From: a virus
IMG/VR virus record: IMGVR_UViG_3300025889_000898
Span: 1-24,595 of that record
Length of the DNA: 24,595 nt
Reading direction: 5' to 3' (one strand)
Both the position numbers and the translations under genes were made by a program. The notes below the pieces were generated by a model. The model was not told the DNA's origin, made no database searches, and was given only the letters and a program-made list of their open reading frames with translations. Position 1 is the first letter of the stretch. Every line of letters begins with the position of its first letter. Below are positions 6,855-14,815 of the stretch, one piece after another.

Positions 6855-7484
6855 TTAGACAGCACTCAAAGCCATCCAGCTGACCGGGAACTTGGCGATT
6901 GCCTGTTCCTGTATCTGCCTTGCGATGACTTGCGTCTCCTCTTGTGAGTGACTGTCTAATCGTTGGTTGCAAACCCTTGCAAATGCTTGCAATGACCCAG
7001 ACCAATACCATTCGGTCATCATGGTCTGAGGTAGTATCATTCGTGCTTGTTCTGGGGCTACACCCTGCTTGATGAGGATGTTGTAGTTCTTGAAGGCAAG
7101 AAGGTTTGTCTGCTCCAAGATTTTCTGAGGCACATTCTGGTCTTCTACTTCACCATCACTGCCCTGTTTGCTGTTCTTTGGTCTTCCGCGCCACACCGTT
7201 GGATTGTGAAACTCCGGCGGCTCATCGACATAACGCCGACTGACCTCGTTCCAAGACAGCCCAACTTGATGCTTCACTAGCTGCCTAGCGACAAAGATTG
7301 GTGCTTTGATGCGGAACTGAAGGAACGCATGGGCAAAGGGTGACCAATGCCCATGTTCCGCTAGGTAATGAATGAGCCTATCCTCTTGCTCTGTCATCAC
7401 TTCGCTTTCTTTGGCAAACGACACTCTGGCTGCATTAACAACCGTCAGGTCGCTACCCATGCTGTCTACTAAGGTAACATTCAT
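6855..7484 (-). CDS. thyX: Flavin-dependent thymidylate synthase ThyX
   Basis: Makes dTMP from dUMP using methylenetetrahydrofolate, FAD and NADPH. The ThyX signature region is present as KHQVGLSWNEVSRRYVD, between the helix PIFVARQLV and the downstream ILPQTMMTEWYWSGSLQAF core. Compared with the bacterial RHRxxSxNExSxRY form, the first and third residues are Lys and Gln and the loop is one residue longer, a variant I associate with viral ThyX. The length of 209 aa is normal. I chose the ATG at 7484, which overlaps the nrdJ stop (ATGA) and has AAGGAG five bases upstream; a GTG two codons earlier is possible. It is the last gene of the operon and feeds thymidylate to phage replication together with the ribonucleotide reductase. 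Confidence 0.92.
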   Translation of the reverse strand: MNVTLVDSMGSDLTVVNAARVSFAKESEVMTEQEDRLIHYLAEHGHWSPFAHAFLQFRIKAPIFVARQLVKHQVGLSWNEVSRRYVDEPPEFHNPTVWRGRPKNSKQGSDGEVEDQNVPQKILEQTNLLAFKNYNILIKQGVAPEQARMILPQTMMTEWYWSGSLQAFARVCNQRLDSHSQEETQVIARQIQEQAIAKFPVSWMALSAV

Positions 7485-9196
7485 CCACACTCCTTCTGAC
7501 CTGTAGCTGGGTCGATGAAACAGGCTTCTGCTTTTGGTTCATTGTCGTTAGCTGCTGGCTTAACCTCATTCAGGATGCCAAAGCGTTTACCAGCTGCCCT
7601 GAAGGTAGTGATGCCTGAACAACCGTTCTTCCAAGCCTTGTAGTAAAGCTGTTTGAAGTCATCGTAGCTTACGTTGTCGCCTACATTGCACGTCTTGCTG
7701 ACTGCGCTATCAACGTACTTTGAGGCTAGGATGAGGACATTCAGATGCTCATCAGCACTGATTTCGTTGGCTGTACGCCCTGCGATGCCCTGCGTGTAAG
7801 CGTAATCCTCAACTCGCTCGATGTTCTGACCATCAAATGACTGCACAGTTCGGTCGTAGTAATGACTGAACGGCGGCTCAATGCCGGAAGACACATTATC
7901 AGCTGTGAGGCTGATTGTGCCTGTCGGTGCGATTGATGTGAGGTGGCTATTCCTGATGCCATACAGATGGATTGCTTCTTGAACTTCAGGTGAAAGTGTC
8001 TGGATGAAGTTGCCTTCACTGTACTTTTCTTGGTCGTACAGCGGGAACGGCCCCTTCTCTTTTGCCAGCATGGCTGACTGGTAGTAACAAGTGTCACGGA
8101 ACATCTCCATGACCTCTTCCATCCAAATCATGAAGCGTTCAGATGCGTAAGGGTAACCAAGCATTTCGCCGGCATTAGCCAGCCCAGTGACCCCCAAGCC
8201 CATGCGTCTTTTGCTCTTTGCTTCAGCTTCCTGCTCTGGCAGCGGGTAGATGGTGCGGTCAATGACGTTATCCATCGCCCTGACCACAGTTCTGATGTCA
8301 CCAACGAACTGATTGTAATCAAAATCACCGTTAACAACGTATTTTACGAGGTTAAAGCTACCGAGCAAACACGCCCCAAATGGTGGCAGAGGTTGTTCTC
8401 CACAAGGATTTGAACTGCTAATGTTTTCAATGTAGTAAAGGTTGTTCTTATTGTTAATTCTATCAATGAAAAGAACGCCTGGTTCAGCCCAATCCCACGT
8501 TGAACGCATTATCATGTCCCACAAGGCGTTAGGGTCAACGTACTTGTAGACTTCACCTTCAAAGACCAACGGAAACTGTTCGCCACTGGCAAGGTGTTGC
8601 ATGAATTTGTCAGTCACACCTACTGAGATGTTGAAGCCAGTCAGCTTGTCGCTGTTGTTCTTTGCTGAAATGAATTGCTCGATGTCAGGGTGGTCAATGC
8701 GTAAGACACCCATCTGTGCGCCACGTCTGTGACCTGATGAGGCGATGGTCTGACAAACACTGTCAAAAATGCCCATGAAGCTGACAGGGCCGCTGCTCAT
8801 GCTTTCTAGCGACTTAATCCGGTCGCCTCTGGGGCGAAGGCGACTAAAATCGTAACCGATTCCTCCACCTCGCCGCATTGTTTCTGCGGCTTCAGTCGCC
8901 CTCTGCATAATGCTAGTCATGCTGTCCTCAATTTGTCCACTGACAAAGCAATTGTAAGCTGTGGTCTGCCTTGCGGCTCCCATTGCATTTTGAACACGAC
9001 CAGCTGGCAGGAAGCGCATATGGCGCAGCGCATCCTTGAAGTCTTTGAAGTGTTGGTGGTCGTCTTTTAAGGCGTCAGCGATGCGAACCACCTTGTCGTA
9101 GAAACTTTCGCCTGTCTGTCTGTATTTGATGGTATCCAATTCTTCAGACAGTGGAAGAGTTGGGCCGTAGTGCTGGTTGTGTTTGGTGTTTGTCAT
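7481..9196 (-). CDS. nrdJ: Adenosylcobalamin-dependent (class II) ribonucleotide reductase
   Basis: Reduces ribonucleotides to deoxyribonucleotides with a B12-generated thiyl radical. The active-site motif NPCGEQPLPPFGAC places N263, radical Cys265, E267 and the redox Cys276. Its partner is Cys83 in YNCFVSG; the C265/C276 spacing of 11 matches class II NrdJ enzymes. Other family blocks are RRGGGIGYDFSRLRP, RRGAQMGVLRIDHPDI, NSHLTSIAPTGTISL and NGCSGITTFR. The C-terminus has Cys559 and Cys570, fitting the re-reducing tail pair. At 571 aa it is a compact phage form and needs no small subunit. The ATG at 9196 overlaps the upstream stop (ATGA); a longer N-terminal reading from 9238 is less likely. 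The host must supply cobalamin. Confidence 0.93.
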   Translation of the reverse strand: MTNTKHNQHYGPTLPLSEELDTIKYRQTGESFYDKVVRIADALKDDHQHFKDFKDALRHMRFLPAGRVQNAMGAARQTTAYNCFVSGQIEDSMTSIMQRATEAAETMRRGGGIGYDFSRLRPRGDRIKSLESMSSGPVSFMGIFDSVCQTIASSGHRRGAQMGVLRIDHPDIEQFISAKNNSDKLTGFNISVGVTDKFMQHLASGEQFPLVFEGEVYKYVDPNALWDMIMRSTWDWAEPGVLFIDRINNKNNLYYIENISSSNPCGEQPLPPFGACLLGSFNLVKYVVNGDFDYNQFVGDIRTVVRAMDNVIDRTIYPLPEQEAEAKSKRRMGLGVTGLANAGEMLGYPYASERFMIWMEEVMEMFRDTCYYQSAMLAKEKGPFPLYDQEKYSEGNFIQTLSPEVQEAIHLYGIRNSHLTSIAPTGTISLTADNVSSGIEPPFSHYYDRTVQSFDGQNIERVEDYAYTQGIAGRTANEISADEHLNVLILASKYVDSAVSKTCNVGDNVSYDDFKQLYYKAWKNGCSGITTFRAAGKRFGILNEVKPAANDNEPKAEACFIDPATGQKECG

Positions 9197-9474
9197 GTCT
9201 TGGTCTGTTCCTCTTCCAGTAATTTGCTCATGTACCAACGAGCCTTGGCGATGTCTTCAAGACCATTCTTGTGGCTCATTCTCCAATTGTATTTTATTGC
9301 GTTGCCACGACAGAAAGCTGCAAAGCCTTCAGGGCCAAGTGCGGCGCGGATGGCGTCTATGCACTCGATTTCGCCGTCTTGGCAGTAATGTGGTGGATGA
9401 TTAACCATGTCTTGATTGTCAGACTGCTTGGCAGCTTGCTTCATGTACTCTTCATGCCTCATGTAGGTGTCCAT
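9193..9474 (-). CDS. DUF3310-family protein, possible nucleotide kinase
   Basis: A 93-residue protein with the family signature VNHPPHY ... GEIECIDAIRAALGPEGFAA, then CRGNAIKYNWRMSHKNGLED and KARWYM. This pattern is diagnostic of the small phage family DUF3310. I recall that T7 gp1.7, a dGMP/dTMP kinase, contains this domain, so a role in nucleotide phosphorylation is possible but unproven. The start has AGGAG eight bases before the ATG. The gene overlaps the exonuclease gene by 16 bases and its stop overlaps the nrdJ start (ATGA). The neighbourhood (exonuclease recycling host DNA, nrdJ, thyX) supports a nucleotide-metabolism role. Confidence 0.8.
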   Translation of the reverse strand: MDTYMRHEEYMKQAAKQSDNQDMVNHPPHYCQDGEIECIDAIRAALGPEGFAAFCRGNAIKYNWRMSHKNGLEDIAKARWYMSKLLEEEQTKT

Positions 9475-10190
9475 AGGCGTATCTCCTGTATTTCTTCATG
9501 CCAGTCAGACCAGCGTAAAATCCGCGCTAACCGTGCTTGTTGAATTGCGTCATCTCTGGTCATGCCAGCCTTGATGTAAGCCTGTTCGACTGCACCCCAA
9601 TGAGGCCGTGAACCAAGGATGGCTTCAGCTTTCTTGGGGCCGATACCGGGGATGCCTTTGTATCCGTCAGTGGCGTCACCAGTCAGAACTTGCGTAAAGA
9701 AGTTCTTGTCAGCTTCCGCTTCGCTTATCTCCAGCTGCTCATCAGCCATAGGCCGATAGAGTTTGCCCGGCACTGTCTTCAAATCTTTGTCATCACTGAC
9801 CATGATGCACTTGCCTTTATTGACTGGCATCGTTGCTAGTATCCCTAGACAATCGTCAGCTTCCATTTGTGGCTTCCTGAATGTCTTGAATGTTTCCTCA
9901 ACCCAATCGCATAAAGCCACATAGCCCACTGGCTTGCGTGTGCCTTTGCGATTTGATTTGTAGGATGGGTCAACAACCTTACGGAAATTGTCTTTATGGT
10001 CAGACAGGCAGCAGACGTAATCTTTAACGCCCAGACTGTCTGTGATTTTGGCAATTTGGTACTCAAACGCTTGTTTAGCTTCTTTCAGGTCAGTCTGGAG
10101 TGACCAAACATCGTCACCCCAGTCCACTTCTTTTTCAGCAGCTGACGCTGCCTTGTACATCAGGATGTCACTGTCTAGTGCTAAGAACAT
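9459..10190 (-). CDS. 5'-3' exonuclease (FEN/T7 gp6-like)
   Basis: A 243-aa nuclease with the acidic metal-binding set of the FEN family: D6/D8 in LALDSD, E110-A-D-D113, D133-D-K-D136 and the helix-hairpin-helix block TGDATDGYKGIPGIGPKKA (170-188). It should degrade duplex DNA from 5' ends, remove RNA primers and help to break down host DNA, as gp6 does in T7. It lies two genes after the DNA polymerase, overlapping the 117-aa gene upstream and the DUF3310 gene downstream. The first-codon ATG puts the N-terminal Asp motif right at the start, as in the family. High confidence. Confidence 0.92.
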   Translation of the reverse strand: MFLALDSDILMYKAASAAEKEVDWGDDVWSLQTDLKEAKQAFEYQIAKITDSLGVKDYVCCLSDHKDNFRKVVDPSYKSNRKGTRKPVGYVALCDWVEETFKTFRKPQMEADDCLGILATMPVNKGKCIMVSDDKDLKTVPGKLYRPMADEQLEISEAEADKNFFTQVLTGDATDGYKGIPGIGPKKAEAILGSRPHWGAVEQAYIKAGMTRDDAIQQARLARILRWSDWHEEIQEIRLWTPT

Positions 10191-10521
10191 CTTCCATCCC
10201 TTCCATCCACTCTAGCCCTTCGGCTGTCACCATCCATTTGTTGGTGTATGTGGTTTCATTTAGCCGAGTGGACAGAAGCCCCTCACTAGCGCACAAGGCT
10301 ACTGGATTAGCTGCCACTCGTGCGAAGTCGCTTTTGGTGGTGAATGGTGATTGCTTGGCGTGTACAAGCACTGTGTAGATTTCCATCAGCACTGCTAATT
10401 CAGTGTCATCAATGAGTGTCTGCCCAAGTTCGTCCGACACTAAATTCTGCTTCGATTGGGATTTTGAAGCCGAAATGTCTTCCTGCTTCCTCCGCCATTC
10501 TTCTAGCGAGATTACCGACAT
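10168..10521 (-). CDS. Hypothetical protein overlapping the DNA polymerase C-terminus (117 aa)
   Basis: No family recognised. The start is set by a near-perfect AGGAGG six bases before the ATG at 10521, which lies inside the end of the DNA polymerase gene, so the two genes share 113 bases in different frames. The N-terminal 35 residues are polar and charged (VISLEEWRRKQEDISASKSQ). The rest looks like a small helical domain (DTELAVLMEIYTVLVHAK, DFARVAANPVALCASEGLLS), perhaps winged-helix-like with TNKWMVTAEGLEWMEGM as a terminal hairpin; this is only an impression. The downstream exonuclease start overlaps it by 23 bases. A later in-frame ATG (10386) would avoid most of the overlap but has no RBS. 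Confidence 0.7.
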   Translation of the reverse strand: MSVISLEEWRRKQEDISASKSQSKQNLVSDELGQTLIDDTELAVLMEIYTVLVHAKQSPFTTKSDFARVAANPVALCASEGLLSTRLNETTYTNKWMVTAEGLEWMEGMEDVLSTRQ

Positions 10522-12175
10522 TATCTGCCTCCTCTGGTTTTGTTGCGATTTGTACTTCGTCATGCACCCAAGCGATGATGGTCGCATCGAGGTTTTGACG
10601 TTTGATTTCTAAGTCGATTAGCTGCACCCACTTTTTTGCTATGAGGGCGCCCGCTGACTGGAGCAGTACGTTCAATGCTGCGTGTTCACTGCGAACTGGT
10701 AGCTGACGACCATCGAGGCCAAGTAAATGACCACGCTGTTTGACGACCTGTTTGATTTGGCGCAGCAAGGTGGGGAACGCTGGCACAGCCTTAAAGTAGG
10801 CTTCTTTGATTGCCTTACCTTCTTTGATGCCTTTGCCTAGTATGTCGCCTAGTCGAGCATCGCCTGAACCGTACAGCGTGGCGTACTGGACTGTCTTCAT
10901 GTGGTCACGGCTTATGCCCAACTTGTCAGCGTTAATCTGGTGGATGTCACCGTTGATTAGTTCACGCCCATATTCGCCACCATCAGGTAGGAAATGAGCG
11001 AAGCACCTTAACTCAATGCCAGACAAATCTGAGCCGACAAGGACGTAGCCGTCAGGTACAGTGAACAGTTCCCTGCACTCTTTGCCGTATGCGGCGCGTG
11101 TGGCTGGTACTTGCTGTAAGTTAGGGCCAAAGCTAGATGCACGGCCTGTAACAGTACCAAGCGGGTTGATGGTATGACGCAGTTTGCCATCAGCATCTAC
11201 CAGCTTCATCCATGCGTTTTTGCCTTCAGCCAACATCCCAAGTCGCTTTTGCAGCATGAATGAACGAGCCAGCTTCTGCGCTTCAGGGTAATGCAGACCA
11301 ACCAATACGCTTTCATCAATCTTGGCGTCACCACTTGGGGTGAACAGCTTCGGTTTCCATCCGTACTTCTGCCGCAGACAATATTCGATGTGCTGGCGAC
11401 TGTTTGGATTGAACTGCACCTCACGGTACTTGATGAATGGTTCGCCTTTGACGTAACCCAGCTTCTTGTTGTTGACCTTCGGAATAAACTCATCCTCTAG
11501 CGTCCATGCTGGAAATAACGTCTGTAAATCGTCTTCAATCGTGGATTGCTCAAGCGACAGCTGGGCGTATAACGCCGCTGCCTTCTGAGTATCGAATGTC
11601 CATCCTGCTGTGCCAATGCGATGGCAAATCTCAGCTATTGAGTGTTCAAAGCGGATGGCTTTTTGTGACCACTTCTCAGGCTGCAAATGCTGCCAAAGAG
11701 CGTGGGTGACAGTAACGTCTTGCTCACAGTAATCCTGCATTTCGTGTGACCACTCGCTCCAGTCGGTGTCATCATTGCTGAAGTCACCTTTTAGAACGCC
11801 TAGCCTTTTGCCCCATGCCTTCAAGCTGTGCGACCCATGCAGACGCTTTGGAAATGCCTCGTTAGTCCAGCATTTCTCAAAGTCGTCTTGCTTTAGGTTG
11901 CCCTTAATCAGCCTCGACAAGACCAGTGTGTCAGTCACAATGATCCCATCGGTGCTGAAGAAAGGGTACAGTTTCTGGATGGCAGGAATGTCAAACGTGA
12001 TGCCGTTGTGGGCTATCAGTTCTGACGCTTGCGACAATTGCTCAACAGCTTGGTCAATCTGGTCTGGGCCGTAAGCCCAGCGTTGACCTGTGTCAGCGTT
12101 CATTATCGCTATGCAGTGGATGGTAGTGAGTTGGTCTAGGAAGCCGTTACTTTCGAGGTCAAACAACAACCTCAA
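10409..12175 (-). CDS. T7-like DNA polymerase, family A, with 3'-5' exonuclease domain
   Basis: Replicative polymerase. Exonuclease residues: D6 and E8 in FDLESNG, D62 in HNGITFD, Y148/D152 in YCEQD. Polymerase motif A is SDLSGIELRCFAHFL with D383. Motif B is RDHMKTVQYATLYGSGD with Tyr431 at the E. coli Phe762 position. Motif C is WVHDEVQI with D539. At 588 aa it is about 115 residues shorter than T7 gp5, so an equivalent of the thioredoxin-binding loop is probably reduced or absent (inference). The start is a TTG whose last bases overlap the MazG stop (TTGA); no ATG occurs before the exonuclease motif, so the rare start is forced. The 3' end overlaps the next gene by 113 bases. Confidence 0.95.
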   Translation of the reverse strand: MRLLFDLESNGFLDQLTTIHCIAIMNADTGQRWAYGPDQIDQAVEQLSQASELIAHNGITFDIPAIQKLYPFFSTDGIIVTDTLVLSRLIKGNLKQDDFEKCWTNEAFPKRLHGSHSLKAWGKRLGVLKGDFSNDDTDWSEWSHEMQDYCEQDVTVTHALWQHLQPEKWSQKAIRFEHSIAEICHRIGTAGWTFDTQKAAALYAQLSLEQSTIEDDLQTLFPAWTLEDEFIPKVNNKKLGYVKGEPFIKYREVQFNPNSRQHIEYCLRQKYGWKPKLFTPSGDAKIDESVLVGLHYPEAQKLARSFMLQKRLGMLAEGKNAWMKLVDADGKLRHTINPLGTVTGRASSFGPNLQQVPATRAAYGKECRELFTVPDGYVLVGSDLSGIELRCFAHFLPDGGEYGRELINGDIHQINADKLGISRDHMKTVQYATLYGSGDARLGDILGKGIKEGKAIKEAYFKAVPAFPTLLRQIKQVVKQRGHLLGLDGRQLPVRSEHAALNVLLQSAGALIAKKWVQLIDLEIKRQNLDATIIAWVHDEVQIATKPEEADNVGNLARRMAEEAGRHFGFKIPIEAEFSVGRTWADTH

Positions 12176-12609
12176 CGGTTGTCGCCGCTGCCTCGTAGAT
12201 GACCACGGTTCTTGCGGTCAGCTAGTTTTTCGATGTTCATCTCAGCGATTTCGCCAAGCGTGTAGTCAATGTCATCGGCAATCATTGCGATGTAAAACAA
12301 GACATCACCAAGTTCTTTTGCAATCTCTAGTCGCTTTTCAGCGTCAATCTCGCGTGTGTCAAAAAACTCGTCTAATGGCATTTCATCGTCACGAATGAGT
12401 TTCTTGACCTTTTCGACTACCTCGCCAGCCTCGCCAGCCAGTCCCAGTGCAGGGTAAAGCAACATTCCGGGGTAAAACGCAAATTCACTGGCGCATTGCT
12501 CTTGGTAATGGTCAAAGGAATCGCCCTCTTCAGCGCGGAGCCACTGCTCATCTTCCTCAGCCATTATCCGTTCTTCTTCAGCCAGAAAGGCTTCACTGTA
12601 TTTTGCCAT
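12172..12609 (-). CDS. MazG-like nucleotide pyrophosphohydrolase
   Basis: A 145-aa all-helical protein with the MazG metal-binding signature: GEAGEVVEKVKK (E60, E63) and, 36 residues on, ELGDVLFYIAMIADD (E99, D102), followed by INIEKLADR-type sequence (MNIEKLADRKNRG). It should hydrolyse (d)NTPs to monophosphates and pyrophosphate. In marine phages it has been proposed to change ppGpp or nucleotide pools, but the true substrate here is not known. An acidic 40-residue N-terminal extension precedes the domain. Its ATG overlaps the upstream stop by one base (TAATG) and its stop overlaps the polymerase TTG start, showing tight coupling. Confidence 0.88.
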   Translation of the reverse strand: MAKYSEAFLAEEERIMAEEDEQWLRAEEGDSFDHYQEQCASEFAFYPGMLLYPALGLAGEAGEVVEKVKKLIRDDEMPLDEFFDTREIDAEKRLEIAKELGDVLFYIAMIADDIDYTLGEIAEMNIEKLADRKNRGHLRGSGDNR

Positions 12610-12971
12610 TATCCGGTTACCTTTCTGATTGGTGCAATTGTCAGAAAACCCTCTAGTTCAGGGTTTAGCTTGTTGAACAGGCGTGTGTAGTAAGGGGCTA
12701 GAGCGTTCTTTAGCTTGTAGCTGCCACCTATCGTATTGACTGGGTAATCCCAGCGAATGATTTCAAAGATGCTTTTCATGCCGTAGCGTGGTCTGCCACT
12801 AGCTATCTTTTCCATCACCAGCTTCTCCACCAAGTCGTAGACATGAGGGTTTGCAGCGTGAAACTCACGAAAGTATGCCTCGTGTTCATTGATTGGTGGT
12901 CGATTGTCATTGGCTGCTGTCGCCGCGCCGTCAGTATCTTCAAACGGCAGTTTCATTTGTGCGTTCATCAT
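12609..12971 (-). CDS. Conserved phage protein of unknown function (120 aa)
   Basis: After a polar leader (about residues 1-30) comes a compact domain: EAYFREFHAANPHVYDLVEK, then MEKIASGRPRYGMKSIFEII, RWDYPVNTIGGSYKLKNALA and PYYTRLFNKLNPELEGF. Proteins with this 'F...NP.V...........GRPRYG....E..RW.......G...KLNN..APYY.RLF....PEL.GFF' pattern are widespread in phages and prophages from memory, without a known function; the shape suggests nucleic-acid binding (inference). I start it at the first of two tandem ATGs (12971), with AAGGAG nine bases upstream. The start lies inside the end of the primase-helicase gene. A longer reading to 13022 is an artefact of the open frame. Confidence 0.75.
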   Translation of the reverse strand: MMNAQMKLPFEDTDGAATAANDNRPPINEHEAYFREFHAANPHVYDLVEKLVMEKIASGRPRYGMKSIFEIIRWDYPVNTIGGSYKLKNALAPYYTRLFNKLNPELEGFLTIAPIRKVTG

Positions 12972-14598
12972 TTTCGCTTTCTCCTTCTTCTGTTTCGGTA
13001 AATTCAACCAGTTGAGCCTCAATCAGCCGTCCTGTGTCGCGCTGGTAAAACAGCGTTCCGGCATCGCCAATAGAGCCGCTGAAACGGTTCTTCAGCACTC
13101 TGACCATGCGGAAATCGCTGTCGGGGTCGTCTGGGTCTTTCTGGAGGCCAATCGCTGCATCTGACAGCTGTGCCAATGAATGGCTTGACCGAAGTTGGCT
13201 CAAGCTAACTGCCGCGCCGTCCTCGTGACCTCGCCCACTGGGACGTGTCAGATGGCTGACCATTATCATGCCAATGTCCAGTTCCTGAACCAATGTCCTG
13301 AACTGTGTGACGCATTTGTCTAGTTCACGGCGTTCATCGACCATGTTGGCTGTCAGCATCGTAACGTGGTCTAAAATTATGAAATCACAATCCAAAGCCC
13401 TCGCCATGTACTGGATGCGCTGGCAGATGGTTTCCACGCTGCTCACGCCAAAACTGTCGTAAAGGACGCAAGTCCGGTCATTGAACAGGTCGTCAAACCC
13501 TTTTATGACCTCTTGGTCTGACGCTTGGCTCCGGTCAATCAACAGGTTCTTGTTCAGGTGGATACCCACCAGCCCCAGCAATGTGCGCTTTGGAGCCTCT
13601 TCAAGACTGATTAGACCAACCTTCTGGCCTGACATCATCAGGTGGTAAGCCACTTCCTTAACAAAGGTGGTCTTTCCGCAACCTGAACCAGCTGCCAAAC
13701 AAATCAACTCTTTCTTGCGTAACCCCATGAGGCGTTCATCAAGCATTGAGTAAGGCCAGCTGACTGCGCTTGCAGTTTCATCGACACTGATGATGTTACG
13801 GAAATCGTGGGCTGACCTAATACCATCTGGCCTGTATTCACGAGCCTGAAAGATGGCTTGAATGACATCAGCTGACTTGCCCTGCATCAGACACTCATTG
13901 GCGTCTTTAGCTGGTAGGTAAGCGATGAAAGCCTTGCCGGGCGGTAGTAATTCAGCACAAGCGACTGCTGCCTTCTGACCGACCTCATCAAGGTCGTACA
14001 TTAGGATTATCTCTTCAAAGCCCATCAGGTAATCCCAATTTGCTTTCAGTGTCTTAACTGCCGAAGGTGCGCCGTGGCTTAAACTAACAGTAGGCCACTT
14101 GTGGTTCTGAATTTGGCTGACTGACATCGCGTCAATCTCGCCTTCGCAAATCACCAGCTTTTTGCCCTTGTGCCACAAATGTGAACCGAACAGTGTCATC
14201 TGCTTGGCATCACCAACGATGCTAAATTGCTTCGTTGCTGTCCTTATTTTTTGTGCTACTGGCTTGCCGCCTTTGTTCCTGTAAACAGCCAGCTGGACAG
14301 GTTGCCCATTATGCTGGCTTGTGAGGTAGCCCCACTTTTTACAGGTAGCCTCTGTCAATCCTCTAGCTGGTATCGCTTTTGGGACGCCCGACAGTAGGCT
14401 TTCTTGCTTTTGATTATCTTGGTTTGGTATTGGCTTCTCCTTTCTGCCATCTTCCGGGCTACCGGATTGATAGGTTTGACAGGAGAAACAGAACGTATGT
14501 CCGTCATCGTAAACTCCATTTGCATCACTGCTGCCACAAGCGTCACAGCTTGTTCTGTGTAGGAAGGTTGACTGGCTGTCAGGTACGGCTTGCCGCAT
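12940..14598 (-). CDS. T7 gp4-like bifunctional DNA primase-helicase
   Basis: N-terminal zinc-binding motif Cys18-x2-Cys21 ... Cys37-x2-Cys40. The TOPRIM primase core has EGEIDAMS (152-159) and DLDEVG (202-207). The C-terminal RecA/DnaB-like helicase has Walker A GSGCGKTT (304-311), the Walker B strand CDFIILDHVTML, and the arginine/sensor region SHLTRPSGRGHEDG with the glutamine/arginine helix SLSQLRSSHSLAQLSDAAIG. The acidic tail (ETEEGESENDE) may contact the polymerase, as the T7 gp4 tail does. The RBS AAGGAG lies six bases before the ATG. At 552 aa it is close to T7 gp4. It overlaps the following gene by 32 bases. Confidence 0.95.
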   Translation of the reverse strand: MRQAVPDSQSTFLHRTSCDACGSSDANGVYDDGHTFCFSCQTYQSGSPEDGRKEKPIPNQDNQKQESLLSGVPKAIPARGLTEATCKKWGYLTSQHNGQPVQLAVYRNKGGKPVAQKIRTATKQFSIVGDAKQMTLFGSHLWHKGKKLVICEGEIDAMSVSQIQNHKWPTVSLSHGAPSAVKTLKANWDYLMGFEEIILMYDLDEVGQKAAVACAELLPPGKAFIAYLPAKDANECLMQGKSADVIQAIFQAREYRPDGIRSAHDFRNIISVDETASAVSWPYSMLDERLMGLRKKELICLAAGSGCGKTTFVKEVAYHLMMSGQKVGLISLEEAPKRTLLGLVGIHLNKNLLIDRSQASDQEVIKGFDDLFNDRTCVLYDSFGVSSVETICQRIQYMARALDCDFIILDHVTMLTANMVDERRELDKCVTQFRTLVQELDIGMIMVSHLTRPSGRGHEDGAAVSLSQLRSSHSLAQLSDAAIGLQKDPDDPDSDFRMVRVLKNRFSGSIGDAGTLFYQRDTGRLIEAQLVEFTETEEGESENDERTNETAV

Positions 14599-14620
14599 CT
14601 GTTTCTCCTTATGATTTGGG

Positions 14621-14815
14621 TTAAGCTAGGCTGTAGCGGGTGTAACGCTGACCAAGATGGTCTTGCTTCCACTCACTAATGATTTCGTATCCACGCTGCC
14701 GTAAGTCGGCTATGCGGCGCGGAAGCGACCTGACCCTGTAAAGGTCAACAGCCTCAACGAATGTGATCGAACCAACCTTCATCAAGTGGTCTAAAATCCG
14801 GTCATTCTGGCTCAT
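14621..14815 (-). CDS. Small helix-turn-helix protein (HTH_39-like, 64 aa)
   Basis: The whole protein is one winged-helix-like domain: NDRILDHLMKVGSITFVEAV, then DLYRVRSLPRRIADLRQRGY and EIISEWKQDHLGQRYTRYSL. This matches the phage HTH_39 pattern (RIL.HL...GSIT..EA...Y.I..L..RI.DLR..G..I). It may bind DNA as a local regulator or replication accessory. The start ATG (14815) overlaps the endonuclease stop, with AAGGAG nine bases upstream; an ATG two codons earlier is possible but would have only three bases of spacing. Confidence 0.78.
   Translation of the reverse strand: MSQNDRILDHLMKVGSITFVEAVDLYRVRSLPRRIADLRQRGYEIISEWKQDHLGQRYTRYSLA

Noticed and set aside
9197-9238. Upstream ATG for the ribonucleotide reductase (585-aa version)
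   Set aside because: The ATG at 9196 overlaps the upstream stop (ATGA), as other genes in this operon do; the extra 14 residues match no family feature.
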